The notes beneath the pieces are model-generated. The model worked only from the letters and a program-made list of their open reading frames with translations. It searched no databases and was not told the origin of the DNA. The position numbers and the translations under genes were made by a program. From contig NZ_CP047023.1 in NCBI RefSeq assembly GCF_009796765.1, positions 913,501-977,500 on the forward strand: DNA of 64,000 bases, given 5' to 3'. This DNA is from Paraglaciecola sp. L3A3 (lineage in GTDB: Bacteria > Pseudomonadota > Gammaproteobacteria > Enterobacterales > Alteromonadaceae). Positions 1 to 8,735 of the stretch are shown piece by piece (position 1 is the stretch's first letter; each line of letters opens with the position of its first letter).

Positions 1-186
1 TTATCCGGTAAAACAGAAGTGGAGATAACCGAATCGATTTATTGCCGCTTTTTGACCGCCATGACCATGCCTTTATTTACTCGTTTAAAAGTCAGGCAGG
101 TTACAGGATTTGGCAGTTGTGAACATGCTAGGTATGCAGACGTAAAACACTTAGTTACAGAAGTCTGCAGAGAAAGTCACTTATAG
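1..186 (+). CDS. C-terminal end of an unidentified protein (possibly RecQ-like helicase)
   Basis: Reading frame 1 is open from the window edge for 61 codons and ends at TAG (184-186); the start lies outside the window. The tail contains RFLTAMTMPLFTRLK followed by a FGSCEH segment. This vaguely recalls the C-terminal segment of some RecQ-family helicases, where a similar 'glycine/proline, TRxKL, FG' pattern is common, but I cannot confirm it from 61 residues. No clear terminator follows; 187-276 shows only a weak AACCAG/CTGGTT inverted repeat. Confidence 0.4.
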   Translation, partial: LSGKTEVEITESIYCRFLTAMTMPLFTRLKVRQVTGFGSCEHARYADVKHLVTEVCRESHL

Positions 187-276
187 AGCATTTAACCAGG
201 TGCTTCTAAAAAGATCATTAAAAAAACATCTGGTTGTTTGTTCTATTCCAACCAGCTCAAAGCGGTCAGACGATAA

Positions 277-1047
277 CTACTGACTGCTTTGGGCATCTTG
301 TTGTTTAATGACTTTATGACCATCCTCAGATAAACCGTTTTTCCAATAACTACTAATGTAAATAAGCTCACGTGGAACTTGTTGATCATTTTGAAAGTAT
401 TTGCGCAATTCGCGCATATCATCGAATTCGCAAGCAGTCCAAACCGAAGCAACCCCTGTTAACCAAGGCAAAGATTTTACTTGAGCGGTAAGCGAATCTT
501 CATTTTTTAACCAGATAACTTGTATATCTTGCGGAGCTGTAATTGGTTGAGTATCTTCTTGTGCAGTGACTTTTATCACAGCATAACCTTTCGCATCTGA
601 CGGTAACTGGCGAATTTTTGCGGAAAGGGCAGGTAGTGCTGTCATATCCGCGGCCATAAAGAACCAATCTGCATCTGTGTTAATTTCTTTAATGCTACCT
701 GGGCCAGCAATATTAACCGTTTCACCTATTTGGGCTGACATGGCCCAACGGGTGGCAAAACCGCTTTGTAAGTCAGTACTGAGGTGGCGAACAAAATCTA
801 CCTCTATACTGCGATTTTCCGCTGAAAAACGTCTTACTGTATAAGTGCGCATGACGGGTCGTTCACCTGAGTTAAGTTGGCTTAAATCAGTTGTGCCTTC
901 TTTATTGAATAGAAACTTTATATAGCTACCTTCACAATTGTTGGGGAAATTAACCAGTTCATCGCCTTTAAGCACTAAGCGTTGCATATTAGGTGTCACT
1001 TGTTGTGAATCAACAACTGTTAATTGCATGGGGGCTGGCTTTTTCAT
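277..1047 (-). CDS. Siderophore-interacting protein (FAD-binding ferric-siderophore reductase, ViuB/YqjH-like)
   Basis: 256 residues. Proteins of this family reduce ferric siderophores in the cytoplasm using flavin and NAD(P)H. The N-terminal half has the FAD-binding beta-barrel pattern, including RPVMRTYTVRRF, the flavin-contacting RxYT motif, then VDFVRH and GPGS. The C-terminal half is the NAD(P)H-binding part, with WFFMAADMTALPAL and WTACEF. I chose the ATG at 1045-1047 because GGAGAG lies just upstream; the frame also allows a TTG start 12 bases earlier. It is the last gene of a minus-strand set behind an outer-membrane barrel and a small exported protein, which suggests a shared role in iron or haem handling. 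That shared role is inference. Confidence 0.85.
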   Translation of the reverse strand: MKKPAPMQLTVVDSQQVTPNMQRLVLKGDELVNFPNNCEGSYIKFLFNKEGTTDLSQLNSGERPVMRTYTVRRFSAENRSIEVDFVRHLSTDLQSGFATRWAMSAQIGETVNIAGPGSIKEINTDADWFFMAADMTALPALSAKIRQLPSDAKGYAVIKVTAQEDTQPITAPQDIQVIWLKNEDSLTAQVKSLPWLTGVASVWTACEFDDMRELRKYFQNDQQVPRELIYISSYWKNGLSEDGHKVIKQQDAQSSQ

Positions 1048-1127
1048 AGAGCTCTCCAATAGTTGAAATAAAGTATCTTATTATTTGGGGTAAGGATGAC
1101 TTACCCCAAATGCTTTTAGTCTGCTAA

Positions 1128-1478
1128 TTATTTAGTGTAACGTTTCATGTTCATAGTGGATGTATTAATTTTTGACATGAAAGTGTTGGCTGCTTTAGCC
1201 TGCATAAAACTATTCATTGAAGCATCTGCATCTTTTAACGTTTCCCAGTGCACTACTACCAACCATTCACCGTTTTCACCTTTAGCCGTTTCTCTGGATA
1301 TAAAGCCAGGTTGTAGTTTGACATGTTCTTTTTCTACCGTTTTATCAATGGCAGCAAACTCCTGAAAAGTCACACCTTTATTTAGAGTGAAACTGGCTAT
1401 TTCAATCACTTCTGCAAAGGCGAATATAGGCGTGGTTAATAATGCAATACTGAGTACTAGTTTATTCATTAATTTCAT
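1128..1478 (-). CDS. Exported antibiotic-biosynthesis-monooxygenase-like (ABM, dimeric alpha-beta barrel) protein
   Basis: 116 residues with a signal peptide (residues 1-22, hydrophobic LVLSIALLTTPIFAFA then an A-x-A-like site). The mature part has the small ferredoxin-like ABM fold pattern: an IEIASFTL first strand, an EFAAIDKTVE helix, a GFISRE loop and strand, and WLVVVHWETLKDADASM, the typical 'W-x-x-x-x-A' helix start. Such proteins are usually cytoplasmic oxygenases, haem-degrading enzymes or small-molecule binders; an exported one is less common. It lies 13 bp downstream of the outer-membrane barrel gene and 80 bp upstream of the siderophore-interacting gene, so co-transcription is likely. 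AGGAAA precedes the ATG. Substrate unknown. Confidence 0.7.
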   Translation of the reverse strand: MKLMNKLVLSIALLTTPIFAFAEVIEIASFTLNKGVTFQEFAAIDKTVEKEHVKLQPGFISRETAKGENGEWLVVVHWETLKDADASMNSFMQAKAANTFMSKINTSTMNMKRYTK

Positions 1479-1491
1479 TTTCTTTTCCTAA

Positions 1492-2214
1492 TTAAAAGTT
1501 AGCGCGAATGCCGATTGATAGTTCATTAGTGGCTAGATCATCGATCATAAAACCATCTGTAAATGAATCTTGACCTGTCATCACTTCACCTAAAGAGGTG
1601 TATTGGTATTCAGCATAAATGCCAGTGTTGTCGGTTATTTTGTAGTTAACGCCTAAACCTAAGTTCCAAGAAAACTCTGTTGAGTCGTCATCTGCGTAAG
1701 CATCGTAAAAACCATCGGCTGCGCCATCAAATGCATCAAAACCTGCTACACCCGCGCCACCTAATTTAGCGGAATAACTGTTGTCTGCTATACCTAAACC
1801 CGCCTTAATATAAGGAGTGAATGCCGAGTTATTTACAAAGTCATAAAAGGCTTCAATGGTCAGTGTAGTGCTTTCTATTTCACCATCTAATATATATTCT
1901 TCACCTTCACGCTCGCCTGTTCCAAACTGTTGTTGGTCGAAACTACTTTCGCGATAACCTAAACGAGCTTCTACACGAAATTGTTGGTTAATGACATAAC
2001 CTACACCTATGCTGCCCACTATGCCGTTTCCTGCATCAAATTCAGCTGGGAAGTCTGGATCTACAGCAATATTATTACCGTAAGCTTGTGAGTCATTAAT
2101 TTGCTGACTGGCACCCAATTGAGCTGTGCCATAAAAACCTTCTGCTTGCACTATTGATGGTGCAGTCAAAGTAAGTGCAATGCTAATAGCTAATGTGTGT
2201 TTGATGCTTTTCAT
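1492..2214 (-). CDS. Outer-membrane beta-barrel protein (OmpA/OmpW-like small porin fold)
   Basis: 240 residues. A signal peptide (residues 1-24, ending SIVQAEG) is followed by alternating amphipathic strands rich in Gly and aromatic residues: GFYGTAQLGASQ, GSIGVGYVINQQFRVEARLGYRES, TLTIEAFYDFV, FTPYIKAGLGIADNSYSAKLG, SWNLGLGVNYKI and TGIYAEYQYTSLGE. It ends in ELSIGIRANF, with the terminal Phe used by the Bam machinery. This is the 8-stranded opacity/OmpA-like barrel pattern. It is first in a minus-strand set with the ABM-like and siderophore-interacting genes and is divergent from a LysR regulator, which is the likely controller. A loop with many Asp residues (DAFDGAADGFYDAYADDDS) is acidic and could bind cations. 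Confidence 0.8.
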   Translation of the reverse strand: MKSIKHTLAISIALTLTAPSIVQAEGFYGTAQLGASQQINDSQAYGNNIAVDPDFPAEFDAGNGIVGSIGVGYVINQQFRVEARLGYRESSFDQQQFGTGEREGEEYILDGEIESTTLTIEAFYDFVNNSAFTPYIKAGLGIADNSYSAKLGGAGVAGFDAFDGAADGFYDAYADDDSTEFSWNLGLGVNYKITDNTGIYAEYQYTSLGEVMTGQDSFTDGFMIDDLATNELSIGIRANF

Positions 2215-2300
2215 TATTTATCCTGTTGTGTTTGTTAAGTTCAGGAGGATCTTAGTACTTACTTATTGTATTGAATATATGCAATAATATGATTTTATAA

Positions 2301-2315
2301 TTCTGAATATCAGAA
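2301..2315. promoter_or_regulatory. LysR-type operator-like palindrome
   Basis: TTCTGAATATCAGAA is a perfect inverted repeat (6-base arms, 3-base centre) that fits the LysR-family T-N11-A rule. It ends two bases before the ATG of the LysR gene at 2318 and lies in the 103-bp divergent region. Its position suggests autoregulation and control of the opposing barrel operon. Binding is inferred. Confidence 0.5.
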
Positions 2316-2317
2316 CA

Positions 2318-3196
2318 ATGATAAACCACTTAAGACACATGGCTGTTTTTGCTAGGGTTGTAGATGAAGGATCTTTTCGCAGAGCAGCTAAATCTTTGGG
2401 ATTAGCGCCTTCAAGAACCAGTCAAACAGTGGCTGATCTTGAGCAATATTTAGGCGTGACCTTGTTATACAGATCAACCCGCAAGTTGGTACTGACTAAC
2501 GAAGGTAGCAAGTTTTATACTCACGCCTTAGAAATGTTAAGAAATGCCGAAGCGGGTTTAAATGAATTAAATGCATTGTCACAACAGCACATTGGGACGT
2601 TACGTATATCGCTTCCGGCGTTTCTCACCTCTTCGTTGATTTCCACTGCTATTGCTGAATTTGCTAAACAATACCCTAAAGTGTCTCTATCTTTGACCTT
2701 CACCGATCACATAGTGGATATTTTGAATGAAGGTATAGACATGAGTATCCGAGTGGGTTGGTTGCAAGACAGTACTATGATGGCCCGTAAGCTTTATGAC
2801 GGTAGACGTTTGCTAGTAGCGAGTAAAGAATATGCAGCCACGCGAACTACACCCACGCACCCCACAGATTTATTAAGCTGGGATTGGATCCGTTTTGATA
2901 TTCGCACTAATTCGGTACAATTTGAATCAGCCACTGGCGAAAAAGTGTCTATTACAGAAAATACTCGTTTTAGTGTGAATAGTGCTGACGCTTTGGCGAG
3001 CTTTGCCAAAAAACATGTGGGTTTAGCTTATTTACCAGAGCATATTGTAGCCGAGGATATCAAAACCGGTGATTTAGTCCATGTGTTACCAGATTGGAAG
3101 CTAAAACCCTTAGGGTATTATGCAGTGTGGCCAAATAAATCACGAAGAGAAAACTTGACCTTACTTTTGGTGAGGTTTTTGGCGGAGCGATGTTAA
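2318..3196 (+). CDS. LysR-family transcriptional regulator
   Basis: 292 residues. The N-terminal winged helix-turn-helix is typical: FARVVDEGSFRRAAKSLG, then SRTSQTVADLEQYLG and LLYRSTRKLVLTNEG, at residues 10-65. The remainder is the LysR substrate-binding domain (ISLPAFLTSSLI, then a SIRVGWLQDS segment and a YLPEHIV segment near the end). This resembles the subgroup that drives a divergent neighbour (CrgA/AaeR-like). It faces the outer-membrane barrel, ABM and siderophore-interacting genes across a 103-bp gap carrying a T-N11-A palindrome. Ligand unknown. Confidence 0.9.
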   Translation: MINHLRHMAVFARVVDEGSFRRAAKSLGLAPSRTSQTVADLEQYLGVTLLYRSTRKLVLTNEGSKFYTHALEMLRNAEAGLNELNALSQQHIGTLRISLPAFLTSSLISTAIAEFAKQYPKVSLSLTFTDHIVDILNEGIDMSIRVGWLQDSTMMARKLYDGRRLLVASKEYAATRTTPTHPTDLLSWDWIRFDIRTNSVQFESATGEKVSITENTRFSVNSADALASFAKKHVGLAYLPEHIVAEDIKTGDLVHVLPDWKLKPLGYYAVWPNKSRRENLTLLLVRFLAERC

Positions 3197-3272
3197 ACAC
3201 ATCTTGTGGTTTTTCATTAGAGAAAATGAGGTGAGTTTAATTTAGAAAGTTAAATTTATTATTTTATCTGAC

Positions 3273-3304
3273 AAAAAAAACGACTCAGTAGAGTCGTTTT
3301 TTTG
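3273..3304. terminator. Bidirectional rho-independent terminator
   Basis: A-tract, AACGACTC stem, AGTA loop, GAGTCGTT and T-tract. It lies between the convergent LysR gene (+) and leuD (-), so it can serve both. Confidence 0.85.
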
Positions 3305-3325
3305 TTTGATTAGCTTGTGACTAAT

Positions 3326-3952
3326 TTATGATGCTTGTTGCCACTTAGGACGACTGTTTTCAAAGTCAGTAATTTTGTCATTTAACTCTAAAGTTTGGCC
3401 AATTGCATCTAAGCCTTTTAATAGGTTGTTTTTATGCTGTTCAGCAATATCAAAACTAAAGCTTAAATCACCAGTTGTCACTGTTTGTTGTTGTAAATTA
3501 ACAGTGATTTCTGTTGCCGGATTAGCTTCAACTAAAGCAAATAACTGATCCATTTGTTCGCTTGTCAGTTGTACTGGCAACAATTGGTTGTTAATGCAGT
3601 TACCGTAAAATATGTCGGCAAAACTGGTGGCGATTAATAATGTAAAGCCATAATCAGCTAACGACCAAGGGGCGTGTTCACGACTTGAACCACAACCAAA
3701 GTTTTCTCGTATCAATAAAATACTGGCACCTTGATGTTCAGGTTTGTTTAACGCAAATTCTGGATTTAACACTTGCTCGTGTTCATCTAGGTAGCGCCAA
3801 TCGTGAAACAAATGTTTACCGTAACCAGAACGGGTTACTGCCGTTAAAAACTGTTTTGGGATGATTTGGTCTGTGTCTACGTTAGCCTGATTCAAAGGCG
3901 CAGCAGTACCTGTGTGTACGTCTATTCCAGCAGGAGATGTTGTAGTTGTCAT
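3326..3952 (-). CDS. leuD: 3-isopropylmalate dehydratase small subunit (LeuD)
   Basis: 208 residues, the usual LeuD length. With LeuC it isomerises 2-isopropylmalate to 3-isopropylmalate in leucine synthesis, in the cytoplasm. The swivel-domain signature is clear: [18 protein letters not shown] near the N-terminus, then the [12 protein letters not shown] substrate-binding loop at about residues 78-89. The ATG at 3950-3952 is chosen because it gives the standard N-terminus and starts 4 bases after the leuC stop; an in-frame upstream ATG at 4012 lies inside leuC and is less likely. Last gene of the leuABCD operon, followed by the bidirectional terminator at 3273-3304. Confidence 0.95.
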   Translation of the reverse strand: MTTTTSPAGIDVHTGTAAPLNQANVDTDQIIPKQFLTAVTRSGYGKHLFHDWRYLDEHEQVLNPEFALNKPEHQGASILLIRENFGCGSSREHAPWSLADYGFTLLIATSFADIFYGNCINNQLLPVQLTSEQMDQLFALVEANPATEITVNLQQQTVTTGDLSFSFDIAEQHKNNLLKGLDAIGQTLELNDKITDFENSRPKWQQAS

Positions 3953-3956
3953 AAGT

Positions 3957-5399
3957 CTATCCTTTTGGTTGACAGTCTTGAACGTTAGGTTGATAGTCAC
4001 GTACGTCAGCAAAGTGACCAGCTAATGCAGCAGCTGCTGCCATGGCTGGGCTAACTAAATGTGTACGTGCGCCCCGGCCTTGACGGCCTTCAAAGTTACG
4101 GTTACTGGTAGAAGCACAACGATCGCCATTTTGTAAAATGTCGTCATTCATACCTAAACACATTGAACAGCCAGGTAAACGCCATTCAAAACCTGCTTCG
4201 ATAAATATTTTATCTAGCTGTTCTTCTTCCGCTTGTTTTTTCACTGCCACAGAACCAGGCACCACTATAGCTGTCACACCACTAGCAACTTTACCTTGTT
4301 TAGCAATGGCAGCAGCAGCACGCATATCTTCAATACGGCCATTGGTACAAGAGCCAATAAATACATTATTAACACTTAAATCAGATAATTTTTGACCTGG
4401 GGTTAAGTCCATATATTTAAGAGCTTTAATCGCTGAGTCACGGTCGATAGGGTCGCTAAAATCAGCCACTGCAGGTACTGGTGTGTTGACGCCAATAACT
4501 TGTCCAGGGTTTGTGCCCCAAGTCACTTGTGGGGTGATGTCTGCGGCATTTAATTCAATCACTGAATCAAATTGTGCACCTTCATCGGAAACTAAACTTT
4601 TCCAGTAAGTGACAGCTTGTGTCCAGTCGTCACCTTTAGGCGCATATTCGCGACCTTCAAGGTAATCAAAGGTTGTTTGGTCAGGCGCAATTAATCCAGC
4701 TTTGGCGCCAGCTTCAATACTCATGTTACACACAGTCATACGCTCTTCCATGCTCAAGGCTGAAATTGCTGCACCACTATATTCAATGACAAAACCTGTG
4801 GCACCGGCGTGACCAATTTTACCAATAATGGCCAAAATAACGTCTTTAGCAGTAATGCCAATAGGTAAGTCGCCGTTCACCTTAACTAACATGCTTTTAG
4901 CTTTTGTTTGTTTAAGGGTTTGGGTGGCAAATACATGTTCAACTTGCGAAGTACCAATACCAAAGGCTAAAGCACCAAATGCACCGTGAGTAGCTGTATG
5001 TGAATCACCACATACCACTGTCATGCCCGGTTGAATAAGGCCTAATTCAGGGCCCATTACATGCACAATACCTTGCTTTTGGTGACCCACTGGAAAAAGC
5101 GAAATACCATGCTTTTCACAGTTGTCTGCAAGAGTTTGTAGTTGTAATTTGTTGGTTGGGCCACAGGCGTCAATGGCTAAAGAGCGAGTTGAAATACTGT
5201 GATCCATAGTAGCGAAAGTACGCTGAGGGCAACGCACCTTACGATTTTTTTCATCAAGACCAGCAAAAGCTTGAGGAGAAGTCACCTCATGTATTAAGTG
5301 GCGATCGATGTAAATGAGTCCTTCACTGCCAACTGCAGACGAAGTGCTTTTGTCTATAACATGGTCTTGCCATATTTTGTCGTATAAGGTTGTCGCCAT
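3957..5399 (-). CDS. leuC: 3-isopropylmalate dehydratase large subunit (LeuC)
   Basis: 480 residues, aconitase superfamily. It carries the 4Fe-4S cluster ligands: one Cys in the IGSCTNGR motif and two in CSMCLGMN. Other family motifs are [14 protein letters not shown] and [20 protein letters not shown] near the N-terminus. The C-terminal [10 protein letters not shown] motif is present. It forms the heterodimer with LeuD, whose start lies 4 bases downstream, consistent with translational coupling. A 110-bp spacer containing a hairpin separates it from leuB upstream. Nothing unusual in the coding sequence. Confidence 0.97.
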   Translation of the reverse strand: MATTLYDKIWQDHVIDKSTSSAVGSEGLIYIDRHLIHEVTSPQAFAGLDEKNRKVRCPQRTFATMDHSISTRSLAIDACGPTNKLQLQTLADNCEKHGISLFPVGHQKQGIVHVMGPELGLIQPGMTVVCGDSHTATHGAFGALAFGIGTSQVEHVFATQTLKQTKAKSMLVKVNGDLPIGITAKDVILAIIGKIGHAGATGFVIEYSGAAISALSMEERMTVCNMSIEAGAKAGLIAPDQTTFDYLEGREYAPKGDDWTQAVTYWKSLVSDEGAQFDSVIELNAADITPQVTWGTNPGQVIGVNTPVPAVADFSDPIDRDSAIKALKYMDLTPGQKLSDLSVNNVFIGSCTNGRIEDMRAAAAIAKQGKVASGVTAIVVPGSVAVKKQAEEEQLDKIFIEAGFEWRLPGCSMCLGMNDDILQNGDRCASTSNRNFEGRQGRGARTHLVSPAMAAAAALAGHFADVRDYQPNVQDCQPKG

Positions 5400-5434
5400 T
5401 ATGCGTACTCTTTTAGTTAATCTGTTGTTTACCT

Positions 5435-5458
5435 AGCGAGAGGTATTACTCTCTCGCT
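5435..5458. other. Stem-loop in the leuB-leuC spacer
   Basis: AGCGAGAG and CTCTCGCT are 8-base arms around an 8-base loop in the 110-bp gap between leuB and leuC. No T-tract follows on the minus strand, so this is more likely an mRNA-processing or stability hairpin than a strong terminator. Confidence 0.5.
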
Positions 5459-5509
5459 TAGGTTTAAATCTAAGCTGTAGCGCTAAATTTCTATTTAATT
5501 AATAGTCAC

Positions 5510-6604
<1,095 letters not shown>

Positions 6605-8164
6605 TTATACCCCTGAAATTTTAACGTTTTGTTTTTTCTGCTGATCAATCTGGTCAGCTAAATGTGTATTATTGAGTACGTAGATAAGGGCTTTTACCCC
6701 AGATTCAACTATGTCGGTGGCCAAACCAATACCGTTGAAACGTCGACCGTTGTACTCAGCCACTACTGATACTTGGGCCAGAGCGTTGGCTCCTTCACCT
6801 TTTGAGTCGAGTTTAAAGTCGACAATATCTACATTTTCGTGACCTAATACCTTAGTAATTGCATTATATGCAGCATCTACTGGGCCATTACCTATTGCTG
6901 ATTCAGTGATTTCGATACCGCCCACTTTCATACAAACTGTGGCGCTTGGAATGATCTGTTTACCCGAATTAGCTTGTAAATATTCAAGCTGGTAGTGTTG
7001 TTCTTCTTGTTCTTGTTGACTGAAAAATAATAAAGCTTCTAAATCGTAATCAAATACTTGGCCTTTTTTGTCGGCTAGTTTAACAAATGATTCGTAGACA
7101 GTTTCTAAGTCGAAATCAGATTCTTTATAGCCTAACTCAAGTAAACGATGTTTGATCACATGGCGACCAGAACGAGAAGTTAGGTTTAAGTTGTTTTTAT
7201 TGATGCCAACACTTTCTGGTGTCATGATTTCGTAAGTGTTTTGCCCTTTTAAAACACCATCTTGGTGAATACCTGAAGAGTGACTAAAGGCGTTGGAACC
7301 AACTATAGCTTTGTTAGCCTGAACTGGCATATTACATAAGTTACTGACTAACTTAGAAGTACGAGATATTTCTTGGCTCTTGATATTGGTTTTTAAGCCT
7401 AATCTTGCTTCGCGAGTTTGCAAAATCATCGCAATTTCTTCTAATGAACAGTTACCTGCACGTTCGCCTAAACCATTGATAGTGGCTTCTACTTGACGAG
7501 CTCCTTGTTCAACAGCGGCTAAAGAATTAGCTACAGCTAAACCTAAATCGTTATGACAATGTACAGAAATAACGGCTTTGTCTATGTTCGGTACACGGTT
7601 AAATAGATTTTGAATTATGCCACCAAACTCAGTAGGTGTGGTGTAACCCACAGTATCTGGAATATTGACTGTGGTGGCACCGGCAGTGATAGCGGCTTCG
7701 ACCATACGACACAAATAATCGATATGAGTACGGCCAGCATCTTCACAAGAAAACTCTACATCGTCTGTATATTTACGTGCGTGTTGTACCGCTTTTACTG
7801 CCATTTCAACCACTTCGTCTTGAGACTTACGTAGTTTAGTATTCACATGAATATCAGAAGTAGCGATAAAAGTATGAATTCGGAATTGTTCTGCCACGCG
7901 TAAAGACTCGCCACAAGCATCAATGTCTTTTGCTAGTGCACGAGACAAACCGCAAACAGTGGCATTTTTGATTTCGCGGGCAATCGCTTGGACCGATTGA
8001 AAATCACCCGGTGATGAAACCGGAAAACCTGCTTCAATAATATCTACACCTAAACGTTCTAGTGCCAGAGCAATTTTCAGTTTCTCTTTTACGCTTAAAC
8101 TGGCCGGTAACGCTTGTTCGCCATCCCGCAAGGTGGTATCAAATATCTTAACTTGGTTAGACAT
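6605..8164 (-). CDS. leuA: 2-isopropylmalate synthase (LeuA)
   Basis: 519 residues, first enzyme of leucine synthesis (acetyl-CoA plus 2-oxoisovalerate). The TIM-barrel start [17 protein letters not shown], the [11 protein letters not shown] segment and the metal-binding [16 protein letters not shown] segment identify it. The C-terminal ~130 residues form the LeuA regulatory domain for leucine feedback inhibition ([18 protein letters not shown] motif, here [17 protein letters not shown]). A strong ribosome-binding site GGAGAAGG precedes the ATG. Upstream lie a leader peptide, an attenuator hairpin and a promoter, so expression should be controlled by leucyl-tRNA supply. Confidence 0.97.
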   Translation of the reverse strand: MSNQVKIFDTTLRDGEQALPASLSVKEKLKIALALERLGVDIIEAGFPVSSPGDFQSVQAIAREIKNATVCGLSRALAKDIDACGESLRVAEQFRIHTFIATSDIHVNTKLRKSQDEVVEMAVKAVQHARKYTDDVEFSCEDAGRTHIDYLCRMVEAAITAGATTVNIPDTVGYTTPTEFGGIIQNLFNRVPNIDKAVISVHCHNDLGLAVANSLAAVEQGARQVEATINGLGERAGNCSLEEIAMILQTREARLGLKTNIKSQEISRTSKLVSNLCNMPVQANKAIVGSNAFSHSSGIHQDGVLKGQNTYEIMTPESVGINKNNLNLTSRSGRHVIKHRLLELGYKESDFDLETVYESFVKLADKKGQVFDYDLEALLFFSQQEQEEQHYQLEYLQANSGKQIIPSATVCMKVGGIEITESAIGNGPVDAAYNAITKVLGHENVDIVDFKLDSKGEGANALAQVSVVAEYNGRRFNGIGLATDIVESGVKALIYVLNNTHLADQIDQQKKQNVKISGV

Positions 8165-8220
8165 ACCTTCTCCTTAATTTGCTCTGTTGTTTGATAGTGT
8201 GATAAATGAAAAAAAACATA

Positions 8221-8247
8221 TAAAAAAACCCGTGCTGAGCACGGGTT
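8221..8247 (-). terminator. leu operon attenuator (rho-independent terminator)
   Basis: On the minus strand AACCCGTGC, a 3-base loop and GCACGGGTT form a 9-bp GC-rich hairpin followed by seven T's, between the leader peptide and leuA. The upstream arm (ACCCGTGC) can alternatively pair with GCACGGGT inside the last codons of the leader peptide, giving an antiterminator. Confidence 0.8.
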
Positions 8248-8275
8248 CTGTAAATGCGTTACGCTTGCTTACAAC

Positions 8276-8332
8276 TTACCCGTGCAGTCTTGCTGCCAGC
8301 AGGAGTGATAAAGTAAAAAAAGCGTATTTCAT
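8276..8332 (-). CDS. leuL: leu operon leader peptide (18 residues, five Leu)
   Basis: ATG at 8330-8332, TAA at 8276-8278. The translation is MKYAFFTLSLLLAARLHG, with leucines at positions 8, 10, 11, 12 and 16, including a run of three. It sits directly upstream of a rho-independent hairpin and leuA and behind a promoter, the standard arrangement for ribosome-mediated attenuation. The last codons plus stop (CAC GGG TAA) contain GCACGGGT, which duplicates the 3' arm of the terminator. Translating to the stop would mask this segment and allow termination; stalling at the Leu run would leave it free to pair. The start has only a weak AAAGAA ribosome-binding site. The start is also supported by the absence of any other Leu-rich frame here. 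Confidence 0.75.
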   Translation of the reverse strand: MKYAFFTLSLLLAARLHG

Positions 8333-8375
8333 GATTTAAATTCTTTAAAAAGTATACTTACAATTTATAAGTGTA

Positions 8376-8404
8376 TTTGTATCGCGGAAGAGGCTTTAGG
8401 TCAA
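8376..8404 (-). promoter_or_regulatory. sigma70-type promoter of the leu operon
   Basis: On the minus strand, -35 TTGACC (8399-8404) is separated by 17 bases from -10 TACAAA (8376-8381), about 45 bases upstream of the leader-peptide ATG. This matches 5/6 and 4/6 consensus positions. Confidence 0.6.
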
Positions 8405-8735
8405 CCAGAGATTGACTTAAAGCATATAACTTAAAAGTATAAATTCAAATTTTTGTCGGTTGGTTATCGGCTTATGGGATCTAATAGCAAAGATTATCTA
8501 TTAAATTCATCGCAATGAATTGTTTTCTAACTGACTGTTCCTTATTCAAATATGTTGGCTATCTAAGTCACTTTTTTTAGAGTTGAATACTTACAAATAA
8601 TTTACATATATAAAATTGATTGTTTATATGTGATTCCCTATCCTAGGTTAACCTACTCTTGCCAAGTCTTACATTATTTTTGGATGCAAACCTTAAAATG
8701 GTGTTCGGCAAGTTTCATTATTCATAGGATTATTT
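8405..8735. promoter_or_regulatory. Divergent upstream region of leu operon and sulfatase cluster I
   Basis: 331 bases without a gene. A perfect 12-bp palindrome, TAGGTTAACCTA (8644-8655), lies about 80 bp before the first sulfatase. A separated inverted pair CTTGCC (8658-8663) and GGCAAG (8707-8712) follows. These are plausible operator sites for a polysaccharide-responsive regulator, but no regulator gene lies next to them. ATAGGA before 8736 is the ribosome-binding site. The rest is AT-rich with nothing else recognisable. Confidence 0.4.
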
